64,000 nucleotides of DNA from Chaenocephalus aceratus (Eukaryota; Chordata; Actinopteri; Perciformes; Channichthyidae), in NCBI GenBank assembly GCA_023974075.1, contig JAMFTG010000726.1, positions 25,001 to 89,000 on the forward strand. The letters are read 5' to 3'. Of this stretch, positions 1-12,672 are shown piece by piece. Positions within the stretch are counted from its first letter, which is position 1. Each line of letters opens with the position of its first letter. Under the pieces are notes generated by a model. It ran no database searches, had not been told where the DNA came from, and was given only the letters and a program-made list of their open reading frames with translations. A program made the position numbers and the translations under genes.

Positions 1-75
1 CTACAGAGTAATTAAGCATGTGTAAGCCAACCACCCCACAATGTTATAGCAATGTAGTACCCACACATGAAAGAG

Positions 76-1066
76 CAGTGGCGGCGCCAGGGTATGGCTG
101 GGGTAGGCTACAGCCATACCCTGAAATGGCTTAGCCCCACCTTAGCCCTAGCCCTCATGAACAATGATGTTAAAGTAAGCAAAATAAAGTCCGCCAACTC
201 GCGCGGAGTAAATTGCACAGACAGCAGTTAGTAAGATTGATTTCAGCAGCCGCTTGTCTGGAAATACCGAAGACTAGAAACGGTTTTGAAAACTTTGTCA
301 CGTAGTGATCGTCTTCTCAATAGAACATCTTTGATAATGTCTTCTGGCCAATCAGAATCAAGATAACGGCGTGGTGTTGTTGCAGGAAGTCCCGACGGAG
401 AATACTTTTGCTGTAGTACATCTCATACATCGATACAACATTACGTGTTGATAGAAATAAACACGTAATTAAATAAGAACCCACGGTTTGATGATTGATA
501 GGTGTGTGGGCTGTCTTTCATGTTGACACGCAGAACAATGGGGGCTATCAACCCTTATCCACAATGTAAAGTCATTCACAGCCTCTTCCCTCTGTGAGGA
601 GCAGCAGGTTCAGCTTTCAGAACAAAGTAACAAAAAACTAAAATGGCATTCATTTTTTAAATATGTCGTGTAGTAATAGATGTATTTATTTTTTCTTCTC
701 AAGAGAGGACCAGAATGTGTATTTTATGTTAGTATTTCAAAAAATCTCCTGGGGGAGAATCCCCCCAGACCCCCTGCAGGGGTTGGGTTTTCAGCATGTT
801 AATTATTTCACCTGTGGGGAAATGGCAGGATTGGCTCCATGTCGCCCTTTTTATTTACTACAAGACAGATGTGCCTTTTTATTTCATCCAGTTCAACTTG
901 GATTGAGACAGGGAAATAATCTAAACCTCACGCGTGGCGTTTCGCTGTCAAGGTGGGCGATATAGCGTGTATGTAATTACATTGCAAATACTGACTTGAG
1001 CCCCACCACTGCATGGGTTAGCACTACCACAGATTACCCAACACAAATACTCTGGCGCCGCCACTG
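76..1066. mobile_element. hAT-type non-autonomous DNA transposon, 991 bp
   Basis: Perfect 15-bp terminal inverted repeats (CAGTGGCGGCGCCAG at 76-90; its complement at 1052-1066) flanked by a perfect 8-bp target-site duplication TGAAAGAG (68-75 and 1067-1074). CAG-type ends with 8-bp duplications are diagnostic of hAT. No transposase frame is seen; the open frames at 663-965 and 948-1130 have no recognisable domain. Confidence 0.93.
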
Positions 1067-1587
1067 TGAAAGAGTAACACAGAGAAATCAATAGAACACA
1101 AACACAGGCATTGTTCAGCAATGAATACACACATTCTTCCTATCCTGCTGCCCTCCAGATGTCATATGTCTTTCTTCATGAAAGCCATATTTGTAAATGT
1201 TTAACCGTCATGGGGCCACAAGATCAGTCCACTAACCAAAGTTAACTGTCCTTGTAGCCTAAAGCCATCACCGAACTTCCTCTCACCTCGAGGTCAGCCT
1301 ACTTGGAATGAATACATTTATTGATAATTCAGCCGACTGTTGTCTCCAGGCCTCTTTATGGGTCTGCAGGATATGCATCATTAACCAACAAGAATTTAAC
1401 CGCATTATATCGGGGGGAAATGTCCTTTGGAGTTCCCCTGTTAATTTGCAAAGACCATTGATAGATGAAAACGTATGGGCCTCTCCTGACATCTGGAAAC
1501 TGCAACAAGACTTTCTGAAAAATACTTCTCAACGGGTAATCTTTTCACTCAAGGCAGAAATCACAGGCTAAACGAAAAATGGGACAA

Positions 1588-1912
1588 TTACCTTACTTTT
1601 CGGACTATAAGCCGCGACTTTTTTCCCCATTTTTTTTTAAACAGCTAACGGCCACTAGGGAACCTCCTAAATCTATGGATTTTACAGGTAAAATTAACAA
1701 CCTTTAACGCAATGGGCTCTAGGACCGGTCCGCGCCCGCCACCTTTAAGCGGCGGGCTCCAGCAGGAAAAGCTGGAGGCCGGAAAAGAGTGAGACAGGTA
1801 GCGCGCCAAAGTGAAAGTGGAACCGAGAGACAGAACGAGAGCAAGACAGACGGACATTTTAGCTGCTGCGGTTTATATGCAGGTGCGCTTTATAGTCCGA
1901 AAAGTACGGTAA
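1588..1912. mobile_element. MITE with TACTTTTCGGACTATAA inverted ends
   Basis: The left end (about 1591-1612) reads TTACTTTTCGGACTATAAG; the right end (about 1886-1912) is its inverse with few mismatches. Length is about 320 bp and there is no coding capacity. The superfamily is not assigned because no clear target-site duplication is seen. Confidence 0.75.
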
Positions 1913-2090
1913 AAGGAATATACCAGAAATACGCCTTATTGAACTTTCTGCTATAACACTTTAATGTAATACTCTTCAGGCTCTGCGTAACATTTGCTTG
2001 TATTGAATATAACTATAAGAAATATATGTTGATCTGAATTCTCCGAATCTGCCCGGCGACAGCCTTCATCAGTCCTCTGTCTGTTTGCAG

Positions 2091-5000
2091 CGCTCTGACT
2101 CTGGAGGATGAGAAGAGATCTCTGTCCCTGCTCATCGTCGGCTTCGTCCGCATGGTGAGAGTGCTCAGGCTTTTCTCCAAACATTAGACATTTTATATTT
2201 GCTCGTGCTCAAGTTATTTAATAAGGTTAATCTTTTCTTAATAAAAGCTGGGCACAGCAGTTTTTGGGAAGAGGGAATACTGTATATTTTGGGGACTATT
2301 TTCAGCGGTGGATTAATACACATTTTGGTGCAAAGAACATTCCTTATTATGAGATCGTAATTCACCAATTTGTGAAGTCATTTTAATTATTTTGTGTTAT
2401 GAACGTTTTTGACATTCAGGATCTTTTCTTTTGCGTCACATTGCCGGATAGGGGCTTTTAAAGTTAATAATCTTCCTTTTTATCTGTAAGTAAATTACAC
2501 GAAGTAACAAAAGCACTTTTTTCTCTCTCCTTACCCACATGTTCTGTCCGTGTGGATCCCAGGTTTCTTTTGGGCGTGACTTCGAGCAGCAGCTGAGTTT
2601 CTGTGTGGAGGCCAGAGCGTCGTTCTGTAACCTGGAGTCCGTGCTGGTGCAGCTCATTCACGTCAGTGATAATCTGGGTTATATGTTTAATATATATGTC
2701 ACACACACACACTCCTTAAAGCTCACCTTGTGTTTGCAGACGGTGAACACGCTGGCCATGGAGACCAGCAGCGTGATGAGAGGGAATCACTCCCGAAAGA
2801 CAGCAGCCTTCGTCAGGGTGAGTCGACACACACATCTGATTAATTGTATTTATTTATTATGTTATTTAATTACATTTTGTTTTGTTTTCATTTTTATCAA
2901 TATTTATTAATTATTTGTTCTTATTTATATATTTTATTTATTCATCTATTTATTTAACTAGGACCATGCATTAAAATATATACAAATAAAACATTCAAAA
3001 GTCTTTATCACACTAAGTTTTAAACACAGATTAATGCACATCTACCAGTAAAGCTATCAAATAACAATTAATAGTTTTTTCCGGGCATTTTTATTGATAG
3101 CACTTTTCAACACAGGGCAATTCAAAGTGCTTTACAAAAATGAAAGACATTAAGGGCATAAAACGCATTAGAAACATTCAAAAGTAAAGATAATAAAACG
3201 TGAATAACACAGGTACATGAATACAAGTTACAGTGCAGTGTGAGATGTGAATAGTTCAAACATAATAGTCTTAAGCCTGGATTTAAAAGTAGTCAGAGTT
3301 GCATCGGACCTGCTGGTTTGTTCCAGATATTTGAAAGACCCCTAACCAAATTCTCACATTCCTCTGCTACCCCTAGACCCCCGGTGTTAAGACTTCCCTC
3401 TTAAGTCGTTGGCCTTCAAACCACTTTTCTAGAGTAAAAGTCCTTTCATTGTGAATTCAGGTGTAATCCAGTAATGAATACCTGATCCCTGCAGGCCACC
3501 ATACTTTGCTACAGGATTTGAGATTCCAGCAGAGCCCGAGAAGCATTCAGCCCAGCGTTGGCTTCCCATGTCGGATGCTTTGAATTCTTCTTCTCCCTGC
3601 AGGCGTGCGCCGCGTACAGCTTCATCACCGTCCCGTCTCTCAGCAGCATCTTCAGCCGCCTCAGCCTCTACCTGCTGTCGGGTCAGGTCGCTCTCGCCAA
3701 CCAGTGTCTGTCCCAGGGTGAGAGCTGCTCAATTTAAACTCCCAACACGTTGGAAACATCCACATCGAGTTCAGTGCTAAGCTTTTGTTGCCTTGAATTC
3801 TTGAAAAATGTTGTTGTTTTTCTTCCACGGTGGACGTAGAATGGAGAAACAGCAAAACTATATCGAAACATCTGTTTAAAAACTCTCACAAAAGCGTTGC
3901 ATTATAATTTGATTGTCTTATTTATCAAGTTGTAAGCTCACTATTTCCCAAAACACATGCATATTCACTTTACTATTCTGACTTGCACAGGGGAGTAGAG
4001 TGCCTTTGCAAAAGTGAGGGTTTTTGCTGAGGTGTTTTATAAACTAAATATTTACGTGACAATACATGTGATTGTGAAGTAGTGAGCGTACAACTAGATA
4101 ATAATAATAATAATAATAATGCATTTTATTTGGGGGGCGCCTTTCATAGCACCCAAGGACACCTTACAGGGCATAGGGGCAATATAGGGAACAGTTAAAC
4201 CGGTGGATTTAATGAAATGTCACCCGGGGTAAAACAAGACAAACAACAGGAAATGAACACAAAAGGACACGAAAAGACACCGAAGGACACCGAAGGACAC
4301 AAGAAGGACACAAATGGACTACAAAAGGACACAAAAGGACATAAATGGATTACAAATGAACACAAAAAGACACAAAAAGACACAAAAGGACACAAATGGA
4401 CTACAAAAGGACATAAATGGACTACAAAAGGACACAAAAAGGACACAGAAGGACACAAATGGACACAAATGGACTACAAAAGGACACAGAAGGACACAGG
4501 GTACAGCTTATAATGAGAATGCCAGTTTGAACAGGTGGGTTTTGAGTTGGGTTTGGGATGTCGTTATGGAATCAGACTGTCGGATGTGTCGTGGCAGCGA
4601 GTTCCAGAGTCTGGGAGCCGAGCAGCTGAAAGCTCGAGCACCCATGGTTTTGAGGCGAGAGCTTGGGACGGTGAGAAGTCCTACGGAGGAAGAGCGGAGG
4701 GTGCGGGAGGGGGGGGGGGTACTGCTGAAGGAGGTCGGTGATGTAGATGGGGGCTAGGTTGTGGAGAGCTTTATATGTAGAAGGTTTTTGTAGTCAATAC
4801 GGTAGCGTACAGGAAGCCAGCGTAGCTGAGTGAGAATGGGTGCGGGTGAGGATCCGGGCAGCAGAGCTTGACGGGAAGGCCAGGCAGAAGCAGTCATCTA
4901 TCCGGGATGTGACGAATGAGTGGACCAGGATTTCGGTGCTGGGTTGGGACCGAGATGAGCGGAGTCCGGAGATGTTCCGAAGGCGGTGCGGGTGATGTTT

Positions 5001-8000
5001 TTAATGCGTGGTGCGAATGAGAGGCTTTTCACGTGGGCAGAGGATGGTATGGGGAAGCCGGCGATGATGATGTTCAGTGCTGGGGTGTTTTGTGACTTGG
5101 TGAGGGTGGATTTGGAGCCGAGATAAATGAAACCTTGGGTATACTGTGTAATAATAATAATTCCTTACATTTATTATAGCGCTTTTCCCAGTGCTCAAAG
5201 CGCTTTACAGATACACATTACACATATTTGTTATACATGCAATGGTCATGTACTGTGGACAGGTTCCGTGTTGTCCTGTAGCAGGCACCTTCGATGTCGG
5301 GGAAACGATCTTCAAAATACTCCAAAAAGACTCCTTTGCCCCCCCAACAGAGGGACGTCCTTGTCCTTTGTCCTTTTCGTCATTTCAAGCGATAAAAACT
5401 CTCCATCTTCTCTCGAATTATTAATATTTTTGGAAATGACGGCAAGACGCCCGCCTGGCGGAAACGCTGCTGTGTACTCTATTGTATGAGGGTTTGTAAA
5501 TGTTCTTTATATAGTTTAGCCCTTCATTGACCGTGTTCTGGCTATTGGTTCATTGTGATGGCATGTAAGAAATAAAATGTTCTAGAAGAATTCAAAGTAA
5601 CACAGGTTGATTTATGAATTGCTTTGTTTCAGTAATTCCTAACATTTTATTTTGTATCTCTCTTCCTTTCTTTTTTTGTCTTTTATCACTCCCTTCCTCC
5701 CTCCCTCCTATCTCCTCCCCTCCTCCTCTCAGCGGATGCGTTCCTGAAGGCAGCGGTCAGCCTCCTCCCAGATGTTCCTCGCTCCATCAGCGTTGAGGGG
5801 AAACTTCGCTCCTCTGAGAGCTTCCTGCTCGACTTCATCAACAACTTCCTGTCTACGCTGCTGGTCGTCCCGGTAACACATCCTTACCTCAGCCTTTCAG
5901 ATCAGAAAGATGAGTCGCATGAGATAAGGTTCAAGGCTTTTATTGTCATGTGTACATAGCTACAGTTTAGATATGTCGATGAGCATCTTAGGTCACAGGC
6001 TCCTCCAACAGAGCAACACAATAAAACAGATAAAAGTGCAAGTAAATACAAAAAGAATATAATAGAAATTGTGCAGAATAGTCTATATACAAGTTGTGTG
6101 TGTGCGTGTGCGTGTGTGTAGGACCACCCGGAGCACGGTGTTCTGTACCTGGTGCGCGGGCTGCTCAACATGGTGCAGGACTACAGCTGGGAGGAGAGCA
6201 GCGACGCCAAAGTCAGAGTTTACATCAGCGCTCTGCCTCTGCTGGCAGCCATGAGCCAGGAGAGCTACCTGTACTCCATCCCTAAAGGTGAACTCTCGCC
6301 GTGTCTGTGGTACAACCTGTACTCCATCCCTAGAGGTGAACTCTCGCCGTGTCTGTGAAACACTGAAATACAAGTTCCTGCTCATGTTTTCAGTTTTTTT
6401 TACTTTACTTTTTTTTGTTCCCTTATTTTGGAACACATTTTCGATAAAAGAAGTCTGCAGTATTTTACCTGTTGAAACCAAGCGGCAAACTCTGGGGCGG
6501 AGCCGGGAAGCCCATAAGGAAGTGCCACGGACTGCAGTTCATCTATTGGCCGATAGGGGGTGGCTGCAGAAAGGAGCAATGCCATAGACCCCCATGTTAA
6601 AATGCCCAAAATGTTTTCTGGATAGTGAGATTCCACCTTCATGACAATGGATTGGGGAGTGAATGCAGCCCTTTTAGTTATATTAGGTCTTAACGTTGTT
6701 GCATAAATTAGGGATACATATTAACATTCAATTTTATGCATTTCAGTTCTTCAATAACATTACTTAATTAACACTTCACTTTCCTGACGCAGTCCCACTA
6801 ACATACATTCACTGTCGATTGTTATTTTTTAACATTCTTTGCGGAATTTGGCCGTGTGAAATGTCCTCTTGGGTTGCCGTACAGCTAATGCGTAACGGAC
6901 CCCGTGCTAATCTGGTAGGCCGTGCAGATATGGTACCTACGACAGCGGCCGACTCCGCCTACTAAGGGGTGACGTCACGGACCCTACGTCCATCTATATA
7001 TCCAGTCTATGGTTGAAACACTGACTGAGATAACAGTCACAGTAATATTCAACTATCTTTCCGAATGTGACAATGTTTTAAAGTTGATGCAGTCATGTTA
7101 GCTGGGCCTTATTCCAAATCAGGCATGGCTTCCAATTTAGACATGTCGGGTTATAGGATCACTTTGTAGACGTGTGTGCAGTGCGTTTTGAGTAGCTTCT
7201 CAAGGAGTTTTTTTAAACATGACTTATTTTCTGTAACGAGAGAAGCTTGCCAAACAGAAAACCCTCATTTCTGGTCAAAAGGAGAAACACACCTACTTTT
7301 AACATTTTCAAAGACTTGGATATAAAACAGGTTATGGATATGCCCAAATAATCCAATGGTACACTTTTTAACAAAGAAGGTTCTCTAATAATGCCCCTTT
7401 CACACCAACGCGTTTTCAGCTCGGAGCTGGAGCCTGAAAAGTACCGGTTTCTCCTGTTCACACCGCAGAGGTGCCGCCTCTTAGCTCCGGAATCCGGTTC
7501 ACTTCCAGCTTCAAAAAATTGTCGGTCTAGAGGCAAGAGCTTCGGAGCTAAGAGGCGGCGTCGCTTACGTCTCTCTTACGTCGAGGCGGGGGCAGATTCG
7601 TCGTTGATGCTGAAGACCACAAAGCAGTCTTGCATTTCGCATGTGATGTTTGTAAAGTTCCAAGTTAAGTCGTCCCTTGTAAAGTCGTCCGATGCCTTCC
7701 ATGTCGTTTCGTAAGAGCATAACCAAAGCGAACAGCGCTTCAATACAATCGGCCATTGTTGTTGTCGTCGATGTGAGGGATTTCCGCGCGGTTTGGATTT
7801 TATGAAGCAGGCACGTAAACGGTGACGTCGTGACGCAGCAGCGGCAGCTCTGGGCGGTGTGAACGGAGCGGGAGCAGAAAGGGGGAACCGGAGCTGAACC
7901 AGAAAAGCTCCGCTCGGAGCTAGAAAGGGAAAAGCGCTGGTGTGAAAGCCACAAAAAGGAAAAGTACGAGTCCCCAACAGCTGGTTACTATTACTATTGT

Positions 8001-10777
8001 CTTTTTCTAAATAAGGGCGAATCATTGTTACCGTGCTGCTTTATGCCAAGAGACTCTACTTTTTATGTTTCTCGAGTTAAAGTGGTTAACAGTGGGATTT
8101 TTGTTTCCTCTTCCTGGTCTCAGTGGACTCCAACGAGACCCTGTATGGAGGAGACCCCAAGTTTCTGTCTGAGATCAACAAGCTGTGTGAAACTCTGATC
8201 GGGCAGATCCTGGATCAGCTGAAGACGCTCGGCCGGGACGAGGTGAGGCAGAAACTCCTCCTCTCATTTCTATCATGCAAAATGCACTTTGTGATGTCTT
8301 CTATACATCAACATGTGTCCCCGGTGTGTCGGGGAACTCACGCAGCGTCAGAAAATAACACCCTCTCTCTTTTCCTCCGTACCCAAATCTCTAAAAACGG
8401 GGAACAACGGAGATGATCCAGATTTGCGTCCGATATGACGTAATATCTGAAATGTGGACCCACGGCCCAATCAGAAACGTTGCTATCAGAAACGATGCCC
8501 GACTGTTTTGGACGTAATATGGTCGGTGTTTACGTTAGCATCGCTAACACTCAGAGCTAACCTGTACTGGAGAGCATGTGTGTGAAGAAGCAGGAAGTAA
8601 AAAGGAACTCACCTTGTGGTATAACCGGCAAGAGAGAAAGTCTTTGAGCCAGGGGCGGATCTACGGGGGGCAAGGGGGGGCAGCCGCCCCCCCACTGTAG
8701 AGCCTTGCCCCCCCACTGTAGAGCCTTGCCCCCCCAGCTGCCCCCCTAACTTTTGTTTCCCTAAAACTGTACTAAAACAAACCTACACTATTTCCACAAG
8801 CTTCTCAAGCAACGAAACAAGCATTATATTAGTCAAAAGTGAATCATTTTAAATATCATTTTAGGCCCGTTAAAAACGCAGCTACGGCCCTGCATTAAAC
8901 TGCAGACCGCGGCTCACACAGCTGCAGAGAGGGAGCGAGCTGTCCCAGCACCTATGGATCAGCTTCCCCTGGGAGCATTTCCCCTTCCACTAGTTTTGTT
9001 TTTACTAAAGACGAGAGCTTGAAACTAAATATTAATAAAACGCTGCCGTTTGAATCGATAGCGTTTAACAGACGGGCGCTGTTTGGGGCGTTACGTTACA
9101 AAATACTACGCAGACAGCGTTAGCTGGGAGATCGATCACTTTGCTAGACTACGCGGTAGCCTACTATTAAATCCACGTAAACTACACATCACAGCCATGA
9201 GACCAGATCAATGAAACCAGGATACATCCTTTACCGTCAAACTGGATCTAAACACAGAGTCTCTGTGCGCTTGATCAATACTTTCTGATGTTATATTTAT
9301 GATATGCTACTTATTAGCTACATGGCGCTAACGTGTAAAGTTATACAAGCATTTGTACCAGTGCTTTTCACAAGTAGACTCTTGCAGGCCAGAGTATAGG
9401 AGTGATTCAACAACAACACAAAGACATATGAGAAGTGATCAGGTCAGAGCAGGAGGAAGAGGAGGAGATGAAGAGACCAGGAGGGTCAGAGCAGGAGATG
9501 AAGAGACCAGGAGGGTCAGAGCAGGAGGAAGAGGAGGAGATGAAGAGACCAGGAGGGTCAGAGCAGGAGGAAGAGGAGGAGATTAGAGACCAGGAGGAAG
9601 AGGAGAGATGAAGAGACCAGGAGGAAGAGGAGGAGATGAAGAGACCAGGAGGGTCAGAGCAGGAGGAAGAGGAGGAGATGAAGAGACCAGGAGGAAGAGG
9701 AGGAGATGAAGAGACCAGGAGGGTCAGAGCAGGAGGAAGAGGAGGAGATGAAGAGACCAGGAGGGTCAGAGCAGGAGGAAGAGGAGGAGATGAAGAGACC
9801 AGGAGGGTCAGAGCAGGAGGAAGAGGAGGAGATGAAGAGACCAGGAGGGTCAGAGCAGGAGGAAGAGGAGGAGATGAAGAGACCAGGAGGGTCAGAGCAG
9901 GAGGAAGAGGAGGAGATGAAGAGACCAGGAGGAAGAGGAGGAGATGAAGAGACCAGGAGGGTCAGAGCAGGAGGAAGAGGAGGAGATGAAGAGACCAGGA
10001 GGGTCAGAGCAGGAGGAAGAGGAGGAGATGAAGAGACCAGGAGGGTCATAGCAGGAGGAGGAGATGAAGAGACCAGGAGGGTCAGAGCAGGAGGAAGAGG
10101 AGGAGATGAAGAGACCAGGAGGGTCAGAGCAGGAGGAAGAGGAGGAGATGAAGAGACCAGGAGGGTCAGAGCAGGAGATGAAGAGACCAGGAGGGTCAGA
10201 GCAGGAGATGAAGAGACTAGGAGGGTCAGAGCAGGAGATGAAGAGACCAGGAGGGTCAGAGCAGGAGGAAGAGGAGGAGATGAAGAGACCAGGAGGGTCA
10301 GAGCAGGAGGAAGAGGAGGAGATGAAGAGACCAGGAGGAAGAGGAGGAGATGAAGAGACCAGGAGGGTCAGAGCAGGAGGAAGAGGAGGAGATGAAGAGA
10401 CCAGGAGGAAGAGGAGGAGATGAAGAGACCAGGAGGAAGAGGAGGAGATGAAGAGACCAGGAGGAAGAGGAGGAGATGAAGAGACCAGGAGGAAGAGGAG
10501 GAGATGAAGAGACCAGGAGGGTCAGAGCAGGAGGAAGAAGAGGAGATGAAGAGACCAGGAGGGTCAGAGCAGGAGGAAGAGGAGGAGGAAGAGGAGGAAA
10601 TGAAGACATTAGTGAAGAAGAAGAAATATATGTGAGGAATAAAGATGAAGTGTCAGAAAGAGGGCCAGAGGCAGGGATCAGGAGGCAGAGGAAGAGGAGG
10701 AGGAGGAGGAAGAGGAGGAGGAGGAGGCAGGGATCAGGAGGCAGAGGAAGAGGAGGAGGAGGCAGGGATCAGGAGGC

Positions 10778-10809
<32 letters not shown>

Positions 10810-12641
10810 CAGGGATCAGGAGGCAGAGGAGACTCCAGCTGGACCACATGGTGTGTTCTTATTCTCCTCACATATTCCATTACAGCAGCTCAATCTAGCA
10901 GCTCTTAGTACGGACACATGTTGAAATGTGTTGCTGCAGCTCACCGTTAGCTCTCTGGAGAGATGGGTGATGTCATTTGTGTACTTCATTATAATTAAGT
11001 ACTTGCAGTATGCAGAATTCTGAGTATTCTCTGAATCGGGTGCCTTTTGGGTCTTTACATCTTTGAAAAATGAAACCAAAATGTTTGGTCATAACATCTG
11101 GTGGTGGACTACTTACATGTTCCACCTCAGGCACAACATAACGTAGGCCTGAGACCTTGTCTAGCTAAGATGTGGCACCACATGGAGGTCAAGGACATTA
11201 CACAATTGTAATATTTTGCAAAACTATTGTTTATTTTGTAATAAACAATTATTTACTATAATTAATTCATATAACAGAGTTGAAATGTTGAGCTTGTCAA
11301 TCTTAATCTGAAAATACAAAAACTGAAATGTAGGTAAGAGAAGAAACGGACACTGTTGTGATGTAATGCCCTCGATGCAGATCACACATGGACTGACCCT
11401 CGATGCAGATCACACACGGACTGACCCTCCATGCAGATCACACACGGACTGACCCTCCCTGCAGATCACACACGGACTGACCCTCCATGCAGATCACACA
11501 CGGACTGACCCTCCATGCAGATCACACACGGACTGATCCACTATTTTAATAGGAGGGTAAATGGTATGGCGTGACGGGGTTGAAACTAACTGAGGGAAGT
11601 ATTTTTTCAGAATTTCTTTTTGATCAGTTAACAAGCATATGATTATATTAGCAGCAACATGTTGGGATAATTGGCCATTTTGATTTGTTTAATATTAAAT
11701 GAATATGTAATAATGCTTAGTGAGGACATGCAAATATGTCTGTCTAAGACAACCAATCTTTTTAAAACAAAATATATATTTAATTTTACATTGTAATGCA
11801 AAACAACCTGTTCCATTAATTCATTGCTTTAAAATACATGTTGTAGTTTCCTTTCATTTCAAATGATTGAAGTAAGCTTAGGGGACTCAAAGGGCACCCG
11901 ATTGTTTGTCTGAACACCTTGTTTCTCTTGTGCATTAAGAACACTTGTGTTAGGGCATGAATTAACAATAAATAGGTTATATATACAGTATAAAATACCA
12001 CGTGCTGTCCGCCCTCCCATGCCACCCTGGCCCCCCCTTTGCCCCCCCTTTGCCCCCCCATGTAAAATGTTCTAGAACCGCCACTGCTTTGAGCTCCAGA
12101 CTGTTTCAGAGGGAATCCTTGATAATCCATGATATGGCGTTTCATCACGGCAGCATTTAGTTTAGACAGAAGCTGCCGGGTCCCCATGAGCTCAGACCCG
12201 AATCAGCCCTTTAGAAACAGGAAGTGAAACAGAGGGATATGAGGCATGGCTAGAATGATCTGTTTGGAGCAAAACACTTCATAGACATGTTTTGTATATA
12301 CCTGAGAGCTATGCTAAAGATAGCATGATAGGTGCCCTTTAACCGTCTGCCTCGTGTTAGAGTATTCATGTTTCTGTGGACTTCATTTTAACTGTTGTTC
12401 TTTCTTGTGAAGCACTTTGTGGATTGTATTTCTGTGAAAGGTGCTTTACTAAATAAACGTATTATTCCCACATCCCCACACTGGACGCCTTCAAAAGGGC
12501 CCTCAAGTCCCATCTGTTCATCAAGGCTTTCGGCCCTTAAATCTATCTGTTGTTTTGTCTGTCTGACCTTTGTTTTGTTTGTGCTTGCCCTATTCCTGTA
12601 AAGCGACCTTGGGTCCCTTGAAAGGCGCTATAGAAATCCCA

Positions 12642-12672
<31 letters not shown>

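Larger units (their letters stand above)
8650..12086. mobile_element. hAT element, 3.4 kb, containing a purine-rich minisatellite
   Basis: Ends CAGGGGCGGATCTAC and (inverse) CAGTGGCGGTTCTAG, flanked by perfect 8-bp duplications CTTTGAGC (8642-8649, 12087-12094). Subterminal CCCCCCACTGTAGAGCCTTG repeats lie at the left end and CCCCCTTTG repeats at the right end. The interior holds a 42-bp purine array (9441-10840) and a 28-bp array (11391-11537). No transposase is recognised. Located in the VPS35L intron between exons ending at 8242 and starting at 12905. Confidence 0.93.
8258..12343. mobile_element. TTAA-associated TIR element carrying one 37-bp-like monomer, split by a hAT
   Basis: The right end (about 12325-12343, ATGATAGGTGCCCTTTAA) matches the right end of the array-bearing element at 27160-27178. 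The left part (about 8262-8330) has TATCATGCAAAATGCACTTT, followed by one monomer-like segment with TACATCAACATGTGTCCCC. The central part is interrupted by the hAT at 8650-12086. The 12100-12343 part also resembles 21467-21640 in reverse (AACAGATC, CCCTCTGTTTCA, GGCTGATTC). Confidence 0.65.

Noticed and set aside
3568..3780. Short frame at 3568-3780 ([12 protein letters not shown]...)
   Set aside because: Shadow of the VPS35L exon 3603-3717 in a wrong frame.
9353..10898. Glu/Arg/Gly-rich frames ([10 protein letters not shown] repeats)
   Set aside because: Low-complexity purine minisatellite inside a hAT element, open in several frames on both strands.
8650..12086. Autonomous hAT with a transposase
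   Set aside because: The length of 3.4 kb would allow one, but no transposase-like frame was seen. The interior is mostly tandem repeats.
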